In this document: positions 10,027-18,117 of the stretch, piece by piece
Numbering within the stretch: position 1 is the stretch's first letter
Layout of the letters: each line of letters begins with the position of its first letter
Assembly: GCF_022049065.2 (NCBI RefSeq)
Contig: NZ_CP095743.1
Location: 201,001 to 265,000 of the forward strand
DNA length: 64,000 nucleotides
Direction of reading: 5' to 3'
From: Niallia sp. Man26
GTDB taxonomy: Bacteria; Bacillota; Bacilli; Bacillales; Cytobacillaceae
Made by a program: the position numbers and the translations under genes
Notes under the pieces: model-generated
What the model was told of the DNA's origin: nothing
What the model saw: the letters and a program-made list of their open reading frames with translations, nothing else
Databases searched by the model: none

Positions 10027-11052
10027 ATGCCAGAACAGAATATTGAGCTTACTTCAACAGAGATTGCTTCGTTATGGACTTCTTATATGAATAACACCAT
10101 GTCCAAGTGTGTGCTTAGCCATATGAGTAACTCCATAACCGATCAAACGATTGCAGATGCGATAGACAAAGCACTTGTTATCTCTGTCAAGGAGGTAGAG
10201 AAGCTTGAACAAATCTTTCAGGAAGAAAATTTTGCACAGCCGTATGGGTTTACAGACAAAGATGTGAATTTAGCAGCTCCTGCTTTGTTTACGGACACTT
10301 TCTCCCTTCAATATATTAATCATATGGCAAAAGCAGGTATGCTTGCATACAGCGGATTCACTGCAATGAGTTTTCGGGAAGATATCATCCAGCACTTTAC
10401 AACAACCTTAAGCGAAACTGCCAAGCTTTATAACCAAACGAATAATGCATTAAAGGAAAAAGGGATGCTGGTTCGCTCACCTTACATAATCCCGCCTTCA
10501 GAAAATGATTATATTGACAGTAACAGCTACTTAAGCGGTTTGAATCTTTTTCATAAAAAACGCCCTTTGAATGCCATTGAGATTTCACATTTGTTTCTGA
10601 ATACCCAAACGAATAATATCGGTTATAAAATCAGCCTTGCATTCGGACAAACATCTAATGACAAAGATGTTCAGGATTATATGATGCGAGGAAAGGATAT
10701 CTCGCAAAAACATGTAAAAATCTTTGCTGATACGTTAATTGAGGGGAATATACAGAGTCCTATGTCTTCCGATATTGGGATTACGGAGTCCACAAACAAG
10801 ACATTTTCTGATAAGTTAATGATGTTTCATATGTCTCTACTAAGTGCTTCTGGAATCGGTAACTATGCAGCAGCAGCTGGCGCCAGCCAAAGGAGCGATC
10901 TTGCCGTTAATTATGAGCGGCTTTCCTTTGAAATAGCACAGTATGCAAAAGCAGGAGCTAATATCATGATTAAAAACGCTTGGCTGGAGCAGCCTCCAGC
11001 AACAGCTGATCGTGAAAACCTCATTAAAAACAAAAAATCAGAACAGAGATGA
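10027..11052 (+). CDS. DUF3231 family protein (tandem ferritin-like repeats)
   Basis: Protein of 341 aa made of two related halves of about 165 residues. Each begins with a helix like LTSTEIASLWTSYMNNTMS (first half) and LNAIEISHLFLNTQTNNIG (second half). Each also has a VKIFADTLIEG-type or VEKLEQIFQEEN-type helix. This two-repeat arrangement is typical of DUF3231 proteins, common in Bacillaceae and predicted to fold as ferritin-like four-helix bundles. The function is not known; an oxidative or spore-related role has been suggested only by fold. The start is the ATG at 10027 behind GGGAGG; an upstream in-frame ATG at 9964 lacks an SD. Monocistronic, with a terminator directly after. Confidence 0.85.
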   Translation: MPEQNIELTSTEIASLWTSYMNNTMSKCVLSHMSNSITDQTIADAIDKALVISVKEVEKLEQIFQEENFAQPYGFTDKDVNLAAPALFTDTFSLQYINHMAKAGMLAYSGFTAMSFREDIIQHFTTTLSETAKLYNQTNNALKEKGMLVRSPYIIPPSENDYIDSNSYLSGLNLFHKKRPLNAIEISHLFLNTQTNNIGYKISLAFGQTSNDKDVQDYMMRGKDISQKHVKIFADTLIEGNIQSPMSSDIGITESTNKTFSDKLMMFHMSLLSASGIGNYAAAAGASQRSDLAVNYERLSFEIAQYAKAGANIMIKNAWLEQPPATADRENLIKNKKSEQR

Positions 11053-11059
11053 AGGATAG

Positions 11060-11093
11060 AAGACAGAGCTATACAAAAAGCTCTGTCTTTTAT
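11060..11093. terminator. Bidirectional terminator between DUF3231 and rpiR-type genes
   Basis: An 11-bp stem (AAGACAGAGCT with AGCTCTGTCTT) has a short loop and a T-rich tail on the plus strand. It lies in the 45-bp gap between convergent genes. Confidence 0.8.
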
Positions 11094-11097
11094 CATA

Positions 11098-11820
11098 TTA
11101 AGGCGCAGGTTTCTTTAAATTTTTTTGAATAATGTGAGCGCTTTCTTCCAATATGTACATAACCGGCATCTGGGATGTAATATTCGAATCCCCGAGAAAT
11201 ACTTCTGTCACATAATAGGCAATATTTATATCTGATATCCTGGCAAGCTGGCAGTTTTTACTATTAGTAATACTGACAATATTGGAACCTTCTACTTTCA
11301 GTTGATTTGCCAAGTTAAGAGTGAAGTCAGTTTCCCCAGAAACGGAAAGAATAATGGATGTACTGTTTTTTAAATCCTTGCTGTTTATTGGATAAAATGG
11401 ATCTTTAATAAAGGAGGAGAATTTTCCAAGACTGGAAAAATACCTTGCACCATATTCGGCTAAAATGCCTGAACTTCCTGTACCTACAAAAATAATCTTA
11501 TCAGTCCGCAACACGAGTTCTGCCATTTTTTGAATATCGGACTCAAGATTTCCTTTTAGCGTTCGTTCTAAAAACTCGGAGAGATAGTATTGAGTAGATT
11601 TCAGATTTTCTTGTTCATTTCTGTCCAAATATAGCTTGAGCTTTACTTTAAATTCTGAGAAGCCATCACAGTTAAGCTTCCTGCAGAAACGCAAGATGCT
11701 GGAAGTGGATACATGGGTTTGATCGGACAGCTCTCTAATCCGCATATAAATGACTTTATCGCTGTTTTTCGTAATGAAGTTATAAAGAATCATTTCCAAT
11801 TCATTGAATGTTTGGACCAT
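11098..11820 (-). CDS. MurR/RpiR family transcriptional regulator
   Basis: Regulator of 240 aa. An N-terminal RpiR helix-turn-helix (about residues 20-55, with HVSTSSILRFCRKLNCDGFSEFK) is followed by a C-terminal SIS sugar-phosphate-binding domain (about residues 85-215, with IIFVGTGSSGILAEYGARYF and SVSGETDFTLNLA). Proteins of this family sense phosphosugars. The gene is divergent from a PTS IIB/IIC pair, so it probably controls uptake of the sugar carried by that permease. An exact 11-bp direct repeat in the intergenic region is a candidate operator. Ligand not identifiable from sequence. Confidence 0.9.
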   Translation of the reverse strand: MVQTFNELEMILYNFITKNSDKVIYMRIRELSDQTHVSTSSILRFCRKLNCDGFSEFKVKLKLYLDRNEQENLKSTQYYLSEFLERTLKGNLESDIQKMAELVLRTDKIIFVGTGSSGILAEYGARYFSSLGKFSSFIKDPFYPINSKDLKNSTSIILSVSGETDFTLNLANQLKVEGSNIVSITNSKNCQLARISDINIAYYVTEVFLGDSNITSQMPVMYILEESAHIIQKNLKKPAP

Positions 11821-11917
11821 TTCTTTTGTAAACAGGTTAATCTCCTCCTAATAGGATCTGTTTTTATTCCAGCAATGATTTCAATCCACAATATAAATAT
11901 AAAACAACATGTGCCAT

Positions 11918-11947
11918 AATTGAAACAATTTCCACAAATTGAAACAA
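11918..11947 (+). repeat. Exact direct repeat AATTGAAACAA x2, candidate RpiR operator
   Basis: AATTGAAACAA occurs at 11918-11928 and again at 11937-11947, 19 bp apart, about two helical turns. It lies between the divergent rpiR-type gene and the PTS genes. Operator function is inferred from position only. Confidence 0.5.
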
Positions 11948-11990
11948 AAATCTAAGTATCTAAATTATATTGATTAATAAATGAAAGCGT

Positions 11991-12005
11991 ATACAATACA
12001 ATTTA
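11991..12005 (+). promoter_or_regulatory. Catabolite-responsive element (cre) before PTS IIB
   Basis: ATGAAAGCGTATACA matches the CcpA consensus WTGNAANCGNWNNCW at every defined position. It is 58 bp before the IIB start, so carbon catabolite repression by CcpA/HPr-Ser-P is likely. Confidence 0.75.
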
Positions 12006-12062
12006 AGGAGGAGTTAACAAAACCTAGATAGGTTAAAGAAAAAATATCTGGAGGGGTTCATA

Positions 12063-12362
12063 ATGAAAAAACTGTTATTAGTTTGTGCAGCAGGGATGTC
12101 TACAAGTCTCTTAGTCAATAAAATGAAGGATGCAGCAGAGGAAAAAGGGGTAAGTATCGAGATATTTGCATTGCCTGTTTCAGAATGCCAAAGCGTAGCA
12201 GATCAGGTTGATGTGGTGCTGCTTGGCCCGCAGGTAAGATACCAGAAACCGCAGGTGGAATCCATTATCGCAGGCAGAGTTCCCGTCGAGGTAATTGACA
12301 TGCGAGCATATGGAACGATGAATGGGAAAGCCGTTTTAGAAAGAGCACTTGAGCTGCTGTAA
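12063..12362 (+). CDS. PTS system lactose/cellobiose-family EIIB component
   Basis: Cytosolic phosphocarrier of 99 aa, the usual length of a free-standing cellobiose-type IIB. The phosphorylation loop CAAGMSTSLLVNKM follows the first strand, with the active-site Cys at residue 8. The segment LLGPQVRYQ near residue 58 is also characteristic. IIB passes the phosphoryl group from IIA to the sugar crossing the IIC channel. The SD is GGAGGGG. The gene leads a cluster with the IIC gene 130 bp downstream; no IIA gene or phospho-glycosidase is nearby, so those must be encoded elsewhere. Regulation by cre and the divergent RpiR-type regulator is likely. Confidence 0.92.
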   Translation: MKKLLLVCAAGMSTSLLVNKMKDAAEEKGVSIEIFALPVSECQSVADQVDVVLLGPQVRYQKPQVESIIAGRVPVEVIDMRAYGTMNGKAVLERALELL

Positions 12363-12385
12363 TCAGCAGCTTACAAAGAGAAAAA

Positions 12386-12435
12386 GATCAGGCAAGACCT
12401 CCTGTACAGCATGAATTTACACCCATTGCCTAATC
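12386..12435 (+). other. Intercistronic inverted repeat between IIB and IIC
   Basis: GATCAGGCAA (12386-12395) and TTGCCTAATC (12426-12435) are complementary at 9 of 10 positions with a 30-base loop. It lacks a T tract, so it is not a standard terminator. It could affect RNA processing or the relative expression of IIB and IIC. Confidence 0.4.
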
Positions 12436-12492
12436 AAACAAATTCTTCATCTAAAGGGTGGAAGAATTATATATTAATAGGGGGAGTAACTT

Positions 12493-13833
12493 ATGGGTTT
12501 TATGGCTAATTTTGAAAAATTTGCTGAGAAGGCTTTGGTGCCAGTTGCCTCTAAACTGAACTCACAGCGACATATTGTAGCAATTCGCGATGCATTCATT
12601 TTATCATTTCCGATTACGTTAGCTGGTTCACTTATCGTTTTGCTCAATTTCGCTGTATTGGCGCCAGATGGGTTTATTGCAAAAATACTGTTTCTTCACA
12701 AGCTGTTCCCTGGCTTAGCAGATTTACAAGCAGTCTTTTCCCCTGTCCTAAATGGATCGACGAATATTCTTTCTATGTTTATCGTCTTTCTAGTGGCAAG
12801 GAATATGGCAATTTCGCTTAAAGCAGATGAACTGCTGAGCGGCTTGACGGCATTATCTACATTCTTTATTATTTATCCGCCATATACGGCTGTTGAAGGA
12901 ACTAACTTCCTGACTACACAGTGGGTAGGGGCCCAAGGTCTTTTCGTTGCCATTATAGTTGGTTTGATTGTCGGTGAGTTTTTCAGTGTGCTTTCCAAGT
13001 CAAAGAAATTGCAGATTAATATGCCAGCATCTGTCCCGCCTGCTGTTGCCAGGTCCTTTAAGGTGCTGTTCCCGATCATTATTATTACTGTAGTGTTCGC
13101 AGTTGGGAACGCTATCATCAATGCCTTTTATCCGAAAGGCCTGCATGAGTTCATTTATGCAGTAATTCAAACACCGCTAAAGCATTTGGGCACTAATATT
13201 TTCTCACTTGTTATTTTGGCAATTGTCTCTAACCTTTTATGGGTATTTGGGATTCATGGTCCAAACACGATTGCTGCTATTCGTGAGGCTATGTTTGCAG
13301 AAGCAGGTCTAGAGAACTTGAACTATGTGGCAGAACATGGTTCGGCATGGGGAGCACCATATCCTGTTACTTGGGCAATAAATGATGCCTTTGCTAACTA
13401 TGGTGGTTCAGGGATGACATTAGGTTTATTGATTGCGATATTTATCGTCGCTAAACGGAAGGATTACCGAGATATCGGCAAGCTATCGATTGCTCCAGGA
13501 TTATTCAATATTAATGAACCTGTCATTTTCGGTTTACCGGTCGTGTTAAACCCGATTTTGATTTTGCCATTCATATTGGTTCCTGCCGTGAACATTATCA
13601 TAGGCTATGCTGCTATTGTGACTGGCTTAATTCCGCCAATTGCGTACTCTGTGCCATGGACGACTCCAGGTCCGCTGATCGCATTCTTAGGCACAGGAGG
13701 AAACTGGCTTGCATTAGTTATCGGCTTTGTTTGCCTGGCTGTCTCAACACTTATTTATATTCCATTTGTAATGGCAGCAAACAAAGCAGCTGCTGATAAC
13801 AATGTCTCTAGCGATTCGGAGAAGTCCGCGTAA
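12493..13833 (+). CDS. PTS system lactose/cellobiose-family EIIC permease
   Basis: Integral membrane permease of 446 aa with about ten hydrophobic helices. It starts MANFEKFAEKALVPVASKLNSQRHIVAIRDAF, the usual N-terminus of cellobiose/lichenan IIC proteins. Other family blocks are LLWVFGIHGPN near residue 252 and LFNINEPVIFGLPVVLNPIL near residue 337, the latter forming part of the sugar site. It transports and couples phosphorylation of a beta-glucoside, cellobiose, diacetylchitobiose or similar sugar; the exact substrate is not decidable. The GGGGGAG SD precedes the ATG. The downstream small gene begins 5 bp after its stop. Confidence 0.92.
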   Translation: MGFMANFEKFAEKALVPVASKLNSQRHIVAIRDAFILSFPITLAGSLIVLLNFAVLAPDGFIAKILFLHKLFPGLADLQAVFSPVLNGSTNILSMFIVFLVARNMAISLKADELLSGLTALSTFFIIYPPYTAVEGTNFLTTQWVGAQGLFVAIIVGLIVGEFFSVLSKSKKLQINMPASVPPAVARSFKVLFPIIIITVVFAVGNAIINAFYPKGLHEFIYAVIQTPLKHLGTNIFSLVILAIVSNLLWVFGIHGPNTIAAIREAMFAEAGLENLNYVAEHGSAWGAPYPVTWAINDAFANYGGSGMTLGLLIAIFIVAKRKDYRDIGKLSIAPGLFNINEPVIFGLPVVLNPILILPFILVPAVNIIIGYAAIVTGLIPPIAYSVPWTTPGPLIAFLGTGGNWLALVIGFVCLAVSTLIYIPFVMAANKAAADNNVSSDSEKSA

Positions 13834-13837
13834 GAAA

Positions 13838-14083
13838 ATGAACGAATATACAATTGAGTTCTACTGTGGGCAGATTAAATTTATAAAGGATTTTTTTGAG
13901 GGCTACCAAGACAGCAGGGTGTCCACATATGTGGAGCAATCAAGCAGAATAAAGGCTGACGTCAAGGTGCATACATTGCTGCCAATCCATGAAACAAAGA
14001 AGCATTTAGAGAATGTTTTTAAGCAGTCCAAATATGGATGCGCCCTCCATTTTACAGTTAAGGCAATAGATGAACCCTTTTAA
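13838..14083 (+). CDS. Hypothetical protein, 81 aa, downstream of PTS IIC
   Basis: Small soluble protein starting MNEYTIEFYCGQIKFIKDFFEGYQ. I do not recognise a family. The predicted pattern is mixed alpha/beta with no signal peptide and no membrane segment. It has two cysteines (in EFYCGQ and KYGCAL). The ATG at 13838 is chosen because the alternative ATG at 13802 lies inside the IIC gene. The five-base gap to IIC and the shared terminator after it make co-transcription very likely, so it may serve the same sugar pathway. A GGAGAA at 13820 is a distant SD; translation may be coupled to IIC termination. The function should be treated as unknown. Confidence 0.7.
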   Translation: MNEYTIEFYCGQIKFIKDFFEGYQDSRVSTYVEQSSRIKADVKVHTLLPIHETKKHLENVFKQSKYGCALHFTVKAIDEPF

Positions 14084-14095
14084 TAAATAAGCAAA

Positions 14096-14129
14096 GAAAC
14101 CTCTATTTATAATAGAGGTTTCTTTTTTT
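14096..14129 (+). terminator. Terminator of the PTS cluster
   Basis: A 12-bp stem (GAAACCTCTATT with AATAGAGGTTTC) is followed by seven Ts. It closes the IIB-IIC-small gene unit. Confidence 0.88.
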
Positions 14130-14185
14130 ATAACAATATTTGCTTCATTAAACAACTAAAGGCACAGAGTGTCTCTGAAGCTTTA

Positions 14186-14656
14186 TCAAATCGGCAGGAC
14201 CGTAGAGGATTTTATTTCTCTTAGGGCAAGGCTGGTATTTATTTTGGAGATGCCAAGTTTATTCAGCTTCTTGATAAAGCTCTCTAATCCACCTGTATCT
14301 TTATTGGCAACCTTCAACAAATAGTCATACTCTCCTGTTAAACAATGACATTCCAATATTTCCTCCATACTGCTTAACACACCTTCAAGCTCTGCAATAG
14401 CTTCCTCTTGGTGGATATTAGTCGAAATGAAAATATAGCATAACAAATCAAACCCTAATTTTTTATGATTCAAGATTGCCACATGCCTCTCGATAAATCC
14501 CTCCTTTTCAAGTCGCTTAATGCGGGCATGTGTGGCTGGAGGAGATAAATTAACGAGTTTAGCAAGCTCGGCGTTGGAAATAGCGGCGTTTTTTTGCAAT
14601 AAATCTAATAAAGTAATATCAACCGAATCGAGCACTTTATGAACAATGGATTCCAT
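14186..14656 (-). CDS. Lrp/AsnC family transcriptional regulator
   Basis: Regulator of 156 aa. The N-terminal winged helix has DITLLDLLQKNAAISNAELAKLVNLSPPATHARIKRLEKEGFI (about residues 13-55). The C-terminal RAM/AsnC ligand-binding domain includes CHCLTGEYDYLLKVANKDTGGLESF near residues 103-127. Lrp-type regulators bind amino acids or related small molecules and often control a divergent transporter. Here the divergent partner is an EamA-type exporter 198 bp away, so this gene is probably its activator or repressor. No local operon partner. An inverted repeat in the shared intergenic region is a candidate binding site. Confidence 0.92.
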   Translation of the reverse strand: MESIVHKVLDSVDITLLDLLQKNAAISNAELAKLVNLSPPATHARIKRLEKEGFIERHVAILNHKKLGFDLLCYIFISTNIHQEEAIAELEGVLSSMEEILECHCLTGEYDYLLKVANKDTGGLESFIKKLNKLGISKINTSLALREIKSSTVLPI

Positions 14657-14713
14657 AAATGTAACCTGCCTTTCTTTTATTCTGATTCTGCTGTAAAAAT
14701 CAGTACACTTCTT

Positions 14714-14783
14714 TATAAAATTCGGTAAAATCGCAAAATAAATATGAAAGTTTTGTATTTATTGCATTATACAGAATTTTATA
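14714..14783. promoter_or_regulatory. Inverted repeat in lrp/eamA intergenic region, candidate Lrp site
   Basis: TATAAAATTC (14714-14723) and its exact complement GAATTTTATA (14774-14783) lie 60 bp apart centre to centre between the divergent genes. Lrp-type octamers wrap DNA over such AT-rich repeated sites. Assignment by position only. Confidence 0.4.
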
Positions 14784-14854
14784 TCGTTTTAAAAGGTACG
14801 GTGATACGATATTAACAAGAAATTTCTAACTTTGTGCTTGAAGGAGTTGTTTGT

Positions 14855-15793
14855 ATGCCGTATGTGTTTCTGTTGATCACAAGCTTTTTATTTGGAGGGA
14901 ATTTTGTTTTAGGCAAATTTCTTGTTGGGCATGCTTCGCCTGCAACACTGACAAGCTTAAGGTGGGCGCTTGCTGTTATCTGTCTGTTGCCGATTATTTG
15001 GAAACGAGAACAAAGATTGATTCCGCCAAAAGCTGCATTGCTGCCTTTATTCCTTATGGGTCTGACAGGAGTAGCTGCTTTTAATCTATTGCAATTTCAG
15101 GCATTAGAATATACTTCAGCCAGCAATGTAGGTTTAATCTCAACATTAAATACAATCTCCATTGCGCTGTTTTCCTTTCTTTTATTGAAGGAAAAAATCA
15201 ATAGCTGGCAAATGGCTGCCATGCTTTTGTCCTTCTCTGGAGTTCTTGTTGTACTAACAGAGGGTTCTTTAAGTCAGTTATTAGATTTACGCTTTAACAA
15301 AGGAGATTTATATATGATGGGAGCGGTATGCATTTGGGGGCTTTACTCTGTGTGCAGCAGGTGGGCAATGCAAAAAACATCACCGCTGATGGCCACCTTT
15401 TTTTCTGGAGCAATCGGTGTTGTTCTGCTCTTGCCATTTAATGCAGCTGATTTTTCAATCACAGAATTCAATGTTTCCTTCATGGTATCCATCCTTTATA
15501 CCGGTGTTGTTTCAACAGTCATTTGTATGGTGCTTTGGAATATCGGCGTACAAAAACTCGGTGCTACAGAAGCAGGGCTGTTCCTTAATTTCAACCCAAT
15601 CTTTACGGCTGTGCTGGCGTCTGTATTTTTGCATGAGAAATGGAGCTGGATGCAGGTTATAGGAAGCCTTGTCGTTATCCTGGGCTGTATTCTTTTTACG
15701 AAGCTTAAAAAGCCTCCACAGCTTACTTTAAAAAAGAGTGCGATAGTAATTAATGAAGAGAAATCGACAAATTTCGTCCATGGAAAAAAGTAG
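14855..15793 (+). CDS. EamA family (DMT superfamily) transporter
   Basis: Inner-membrane protein of 312 aa with ten predicted helices in two EamA repeats (about residues 1-137 and 150-290). The first repeat ends with the typical ALEYTSASNVGLISTLNTISIALFSFLLLKEKI, and the second with KLGATEAGLFLNFNPIFTAVLASVFLHEKW. Family members export metabolites such as amino acids or purines. The divergent Lrp-type regulator hints at an amino-acid-related substrate. The ATG at 14855 is chosen because AAGGAG lies 8 bases before it; the GTG at 14834 lies upstream of that SD. The last 20 residues form a hydrophilic tail. Confidence 0.9.
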   Translation: MPYVFLLITSFLFGGNFVLGKFLVGHASPATLTSLRWALAVICLLPIIWKREQRLIPPKAALLPLFLMGLTGVAAFNLLQFQALEYTSASNVGLISTLNTISIALFSFLLLKEKINSWQMAAMLLSFSGVLVVLTEGSLSQLLDLRFNKGDLYMMGAVCIWGLYSVCSRWAMQKTSPLMATFFSGAIGVVLLLPFNAADFSITEFNVSFMVSILYTGVVSTVICMVLWNIGVQKLGATEAGLFLNFNPIFTAVLASVFLHEKWSWMQVIGSLVVILGCILFTKLKKPPQLTLKKSAIVINEEKSTNFVHGKK

Positions 15794-15923
15794 CCCTTTC
15801 TATTTTAGTTGAAATTTACTATAATAATAAGTACACATAAGCAAGAGGGGATTTCATAATTGGAGTCTCCTTTTGTTTGTTCTAAAATTCTTCATAGTGG
15901 ATTTAGCAAGTGAGCAATGAGTT

Positions 15924-15951
15924 TTTACTGTTTTCACTTTTATTGTATAGT
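15924..15951 (+). promoter_or_regulatory. Probable SigA promoter of trhO
   Basis: TTTACT (15924-15929), a 16-bp spacer and TATAGT (15946-15951) precede the trhO start by about 45 bp. Confidence 0.45.
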
Positions 15952-15995
15952 TAAATATATGTTAATAAATTTGTATAGAACAGGATGTTGAAATA

Positions 15996-16976
15996 ATGAG
16001 CGAAAAACCATATAGAGTACTTCTTTACTATAAATATGCAACTATTGAGAACCCAGAAGAATTCACTAGCGAACATTTAGCTTTTTGTAAGGAGCTAGGT
16101 TTGTTGGGACGTATTCTTGTATCATCAGAAGGAATTAATGGTACAGTATCTGGTACAGTTGAACAGACTGATAAGTATATCGAGGCAATGAGAAAAGACC
16201 CTCGTTTTGCAGACACTGTCTTTAAAATAGACGAAGAAGAGGGACATGCTTTCAAGAAAATGCATGTGCGTCATAAAAAAGAATTGGTAAACTTAAGTCT
16301 TGAAGATGATGTTAATCCGTTGGAGTTAACTGGAAACCATCTAAAACCAGCTGAGTGGCTGGAACAAATGCAGGATCCTAATGCCGTAATTATTGATGCC
16401 CGCAATGACTATGAGTTTGACTTAGGTCATTTCAGAGGAGCAATTAAACCTGAAATTGAAACATTCCGGGAATTACCTCAATGGATTCAAGACAACCGTG
16501 AAATGCTAGAAGGAAAGAAAATCCTGACTTATTGCACAGGCGGCGTGCGTTGTGAGAAATTCTCAGGCTGGCTTAAGCGCGAAGGCTTTGATGATGTATC
16601 ACAGCTTGACGGTGGTATCGTAACATACGGTAAAGATCCAGAGGTGCAAGGTAAGCTTTGGGATGGCCAATGCTATGTATTCGACCAACGAATTAGTGTT
16701 CCAGTTAACAGAGTCGAGAATGTAGTAGTAGGTAAAGACTACTTTACTGGTGAACCATGTGAGCGTTATGTGAACTGTGCAAACCCAGAATGCAACAGAA
16801 AAATTCTTTGCTCACCTGAAAATGAAGAGAAGTTCATGAAGAGCTGCAGTCATGAGTGCCGTACACATTCAAGAAACCTTTATGTAAAAGCACATGACCT
16901 TACACCAGAACAAGTGGAAGCAAGAGTGAAAGAAATTGCTGAGTGGGAAGCAAACCATGCTGGCAATTTAGCTTAA
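15996..16976 (+). CDS. trhO: tRNA uridine(34) hydroxylase TrhO (rhodanese-like)
   Basis: Protein of 326 aa. An N-terminal UPF0176 acylphosphatase-like domain (about residues 1-95) includes [20 protein letters not shown] rhodanese domain (about 120-220) carries the catalytic loop [17 protein letters not shown]-terminal cysteine-rich segment includes [13 protein letters not shown] and SCSHECR. TrhO (YceA in E. coli, YbfQ in B. subtilis) makes 5-hydroxyuridine at the wobble position of tRNA using molecular oxygen, the first step to the mo5U/mcmo5U modification. Length matches the family. Monocistronic with its own terminator. The identification is firm. Confidence 0.95.
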   Translation: MSEKPYRVLLYYKYATIENPEEFTSEHLAFCKELGLLGRILVSSEGINGTVSGTVEQTDKYIEAMRKDPRFADTVFKIDEEEGHAFKKMHVRHKKELVNLSLEDDVNPLELTGNHLKPAEWLEQMQDPNAVIIDARNDYEFDLGHFRGAIKPEIETFRELPQWIQDNREMLEGKKILTYCTGGVRCEKFSGWLKREGFDDVSQLDGGIVTYGKDPEVQGKLWDGQCYVFDQRISVPVNRVENVVVGKDYFTGEPCERYVNCANPECNRKILCSPENEEKFMKSCSHECRTHSRNLYVKAHDLTPEQVEARVKEIAEWEANHAGNLA

Positions 16977-16978
16977 TG

Positions 16979-17010
16979 AAAAGAGGATGTCTTAAGGACA
17001 TCCTCTTTTT
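16979..17010. terminator. Terminator between trhO and the UPF0173 gene
   Basis: An 11-bp stem (AAGAGGATGTC with GACATCCTCTT) is flanked by As on the left and Ts on the right and can serve both convergent genes. Confidence 0.88.
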
Positions 17011-17015
17011 GTATT

Positions 17016-17705
17016 TTACAATTCGATGCTTTCACCAATCTGAAGGACTTTGCCTTTAATACCGCGGTCTTTTAGCGCCTTTACGAAGGCATCTCCATCT
17101 TGTTCGATAGCTGGGAAAGTATTGTAATGGATAGGTATGATTAAATCCGCTTTATACCATTCTGCAGCCAGCACAGCATCTTCAGGTCCCATTGTATAGT
17201 GATCGCCAATTGGGAGGAATGCGATATCGATATCATGTCTGTCGCCAATAATCTTCATGTCTCCAAAAAGGCCTGTGTCACCAGCATGAAGAATCGTTTT
17301 TCCTTCTGCCTCAATGACGAATCCAGCAGGCATGCCGCCATAAAGAATATTTTTGTTTTCTTCATCAATGATACCAGAGCTGTGAAATGCATGTGTCATC
17401 TTCGCTTTGGCAAACTGTAAATCTAATGTGCCGCCAATATTCATTCCGATTGTCTCGGCGCCTTGCCAGGACATGTATGCAGCCAATTCAGGTATAGCAA
17501 CAATTGGTGCATTATTTGCTTTGGAGATTGGTGCTGCATCTAGAATATGATCTCCATGAGCATGTGTTAATAGCACAGCATCAACCTTAATATCATCCAC
17601 TTTCACTTTAGCTGCTGGGTTTCCACTGATGAAAGGATCAATAATAAGTGATTTTCCATTTGCTTCAATTACAATAGTTGATTGTCCGTGATAGGTAATC
17701 TTCAT
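17016..17705 (-). CDS. Metal-dependent hydrolase, UPF0173 (YtkL-like, MBL fold)
   Basis: Metallo-beta-lactamase-fold protein of about 229 aa. The metal-binding motif HAHGDHILD lies near residue 50, with further ligands [12 protein letters not shown] near residue 140 and IPIHYNTFP near residue 195. It begins [24 protein letters not shown], typical of UPF0173 (YtkL in B. subtilis). The substrate is unknown for the family. Cytosolic. Of two adjacent ATGs (17708 and 17705), the second is better spaced from GGGAGA. Single gene, convergent with trhO. Confidence 0.92.
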   Translation of the reverse strand: MKITYHGQSTIVIEANGKSLIIDPFISGNPAAKVKVDDIKVDAVLLTHAHGDHILDAAPISKANNAPIVAIPELAAYMSWQGAETIGMNIGGTLDLQFAKAKMTHAFHSSGIIDEENKNILYGGMPAGFVIEAEGKTILHAGDTGLFGDMKIIGDRHDIDIAFLPIGDHYTMGPEDAVLAAEWYKADLIIPIHYNTFPAIEQDGDAFVKALKDRGIKGKVLQIGESIEL

Positions 17706-17839
17706 CATACCATCTCCCTTTTTTTTCTTTCCAATAATGACGCTTTGATTTTCACTACTTAGATTAGAATAGTTTAGCCGATTTTGCCAAGCAATATGCT
17801 TGTTAGCAGCTAGACTGTTTTTCTTTTGTCAGGAATATA

Positions 17840-18031
17840 TTATAATGAGCCGTTAATCTGAGGAAATTGATGCACTAAATAATTAACGTATCTGTTTCTT
17901 AAGAAAATCATGTTCTTGGCAGATTTGTATGTGAACAAATTTTTTTCTACATAATGGGTAGCTTCTTGTTGGCTGACCAATCGGGTATTCAATGCAAGGC
18001 TAAAAGAAATAAAGTGTTTAAACACTATCAT
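17840..18031 (-). CDS. Small hypothetical protein, 63 aa
   Basis: Reading frame of 63 codons starting at an ATG (18031) five bases after TCAGGAGT, a strong SD. The protein begins MIVFKHFISFSLALNTRLVS and is basic, with a hydrophilic middle (QQEATHYVEKNLFTYKSAKN) and no clear membrane segment. I do not recognise a family. The SD quality, the isolated position and lack of an overlapping gene support a real gene; no terminator with a clear T tract follows. It is divergent from the 148-aa hypothetical gene. Function unknown. Confidence 0.6.
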   Translation of the reverse strand: MIVFKHFISFSLALNTRLVSQQEATHYVEKNLFTYKSAKNMIFLRNRYVNYLVHQFPQINGSL

Positions 18032-18060
18032 TTCAACTCCTGACAAGATTATTTTATAAT
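18031..18060 (+). promoter_or_regulatory. Possible promoter of the 148-aa hypothetical gene
   Basis: TTTCAA (18031-18036), an 18-bp spacer and TATAAT (18055-18060) lie 58 bp before the plus-strand ATG and overlap the start of the divergent 63-aa gene. Confidence 0.4.
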
Positions 18061-18117
18061 TAGTGTAGTGGAAAAATTAGAATATAACTATTTTTCAGAA
18101 TAAGGGGGATTCGGGAA

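Noticed and set aside
13802..13837. Longer N-terminus for the small gene after PTS IIC
   Set aside because: The ATG at 13802 lies well inside the IIC gene with no SD; the extra residues (LAIRRSPRKK) look like a frame shadow.
15858..15911. 17-codon frame starting TTG after GAGGGG
   Set aside because: Too short, TTG start at wide spacing, and no supporting context.
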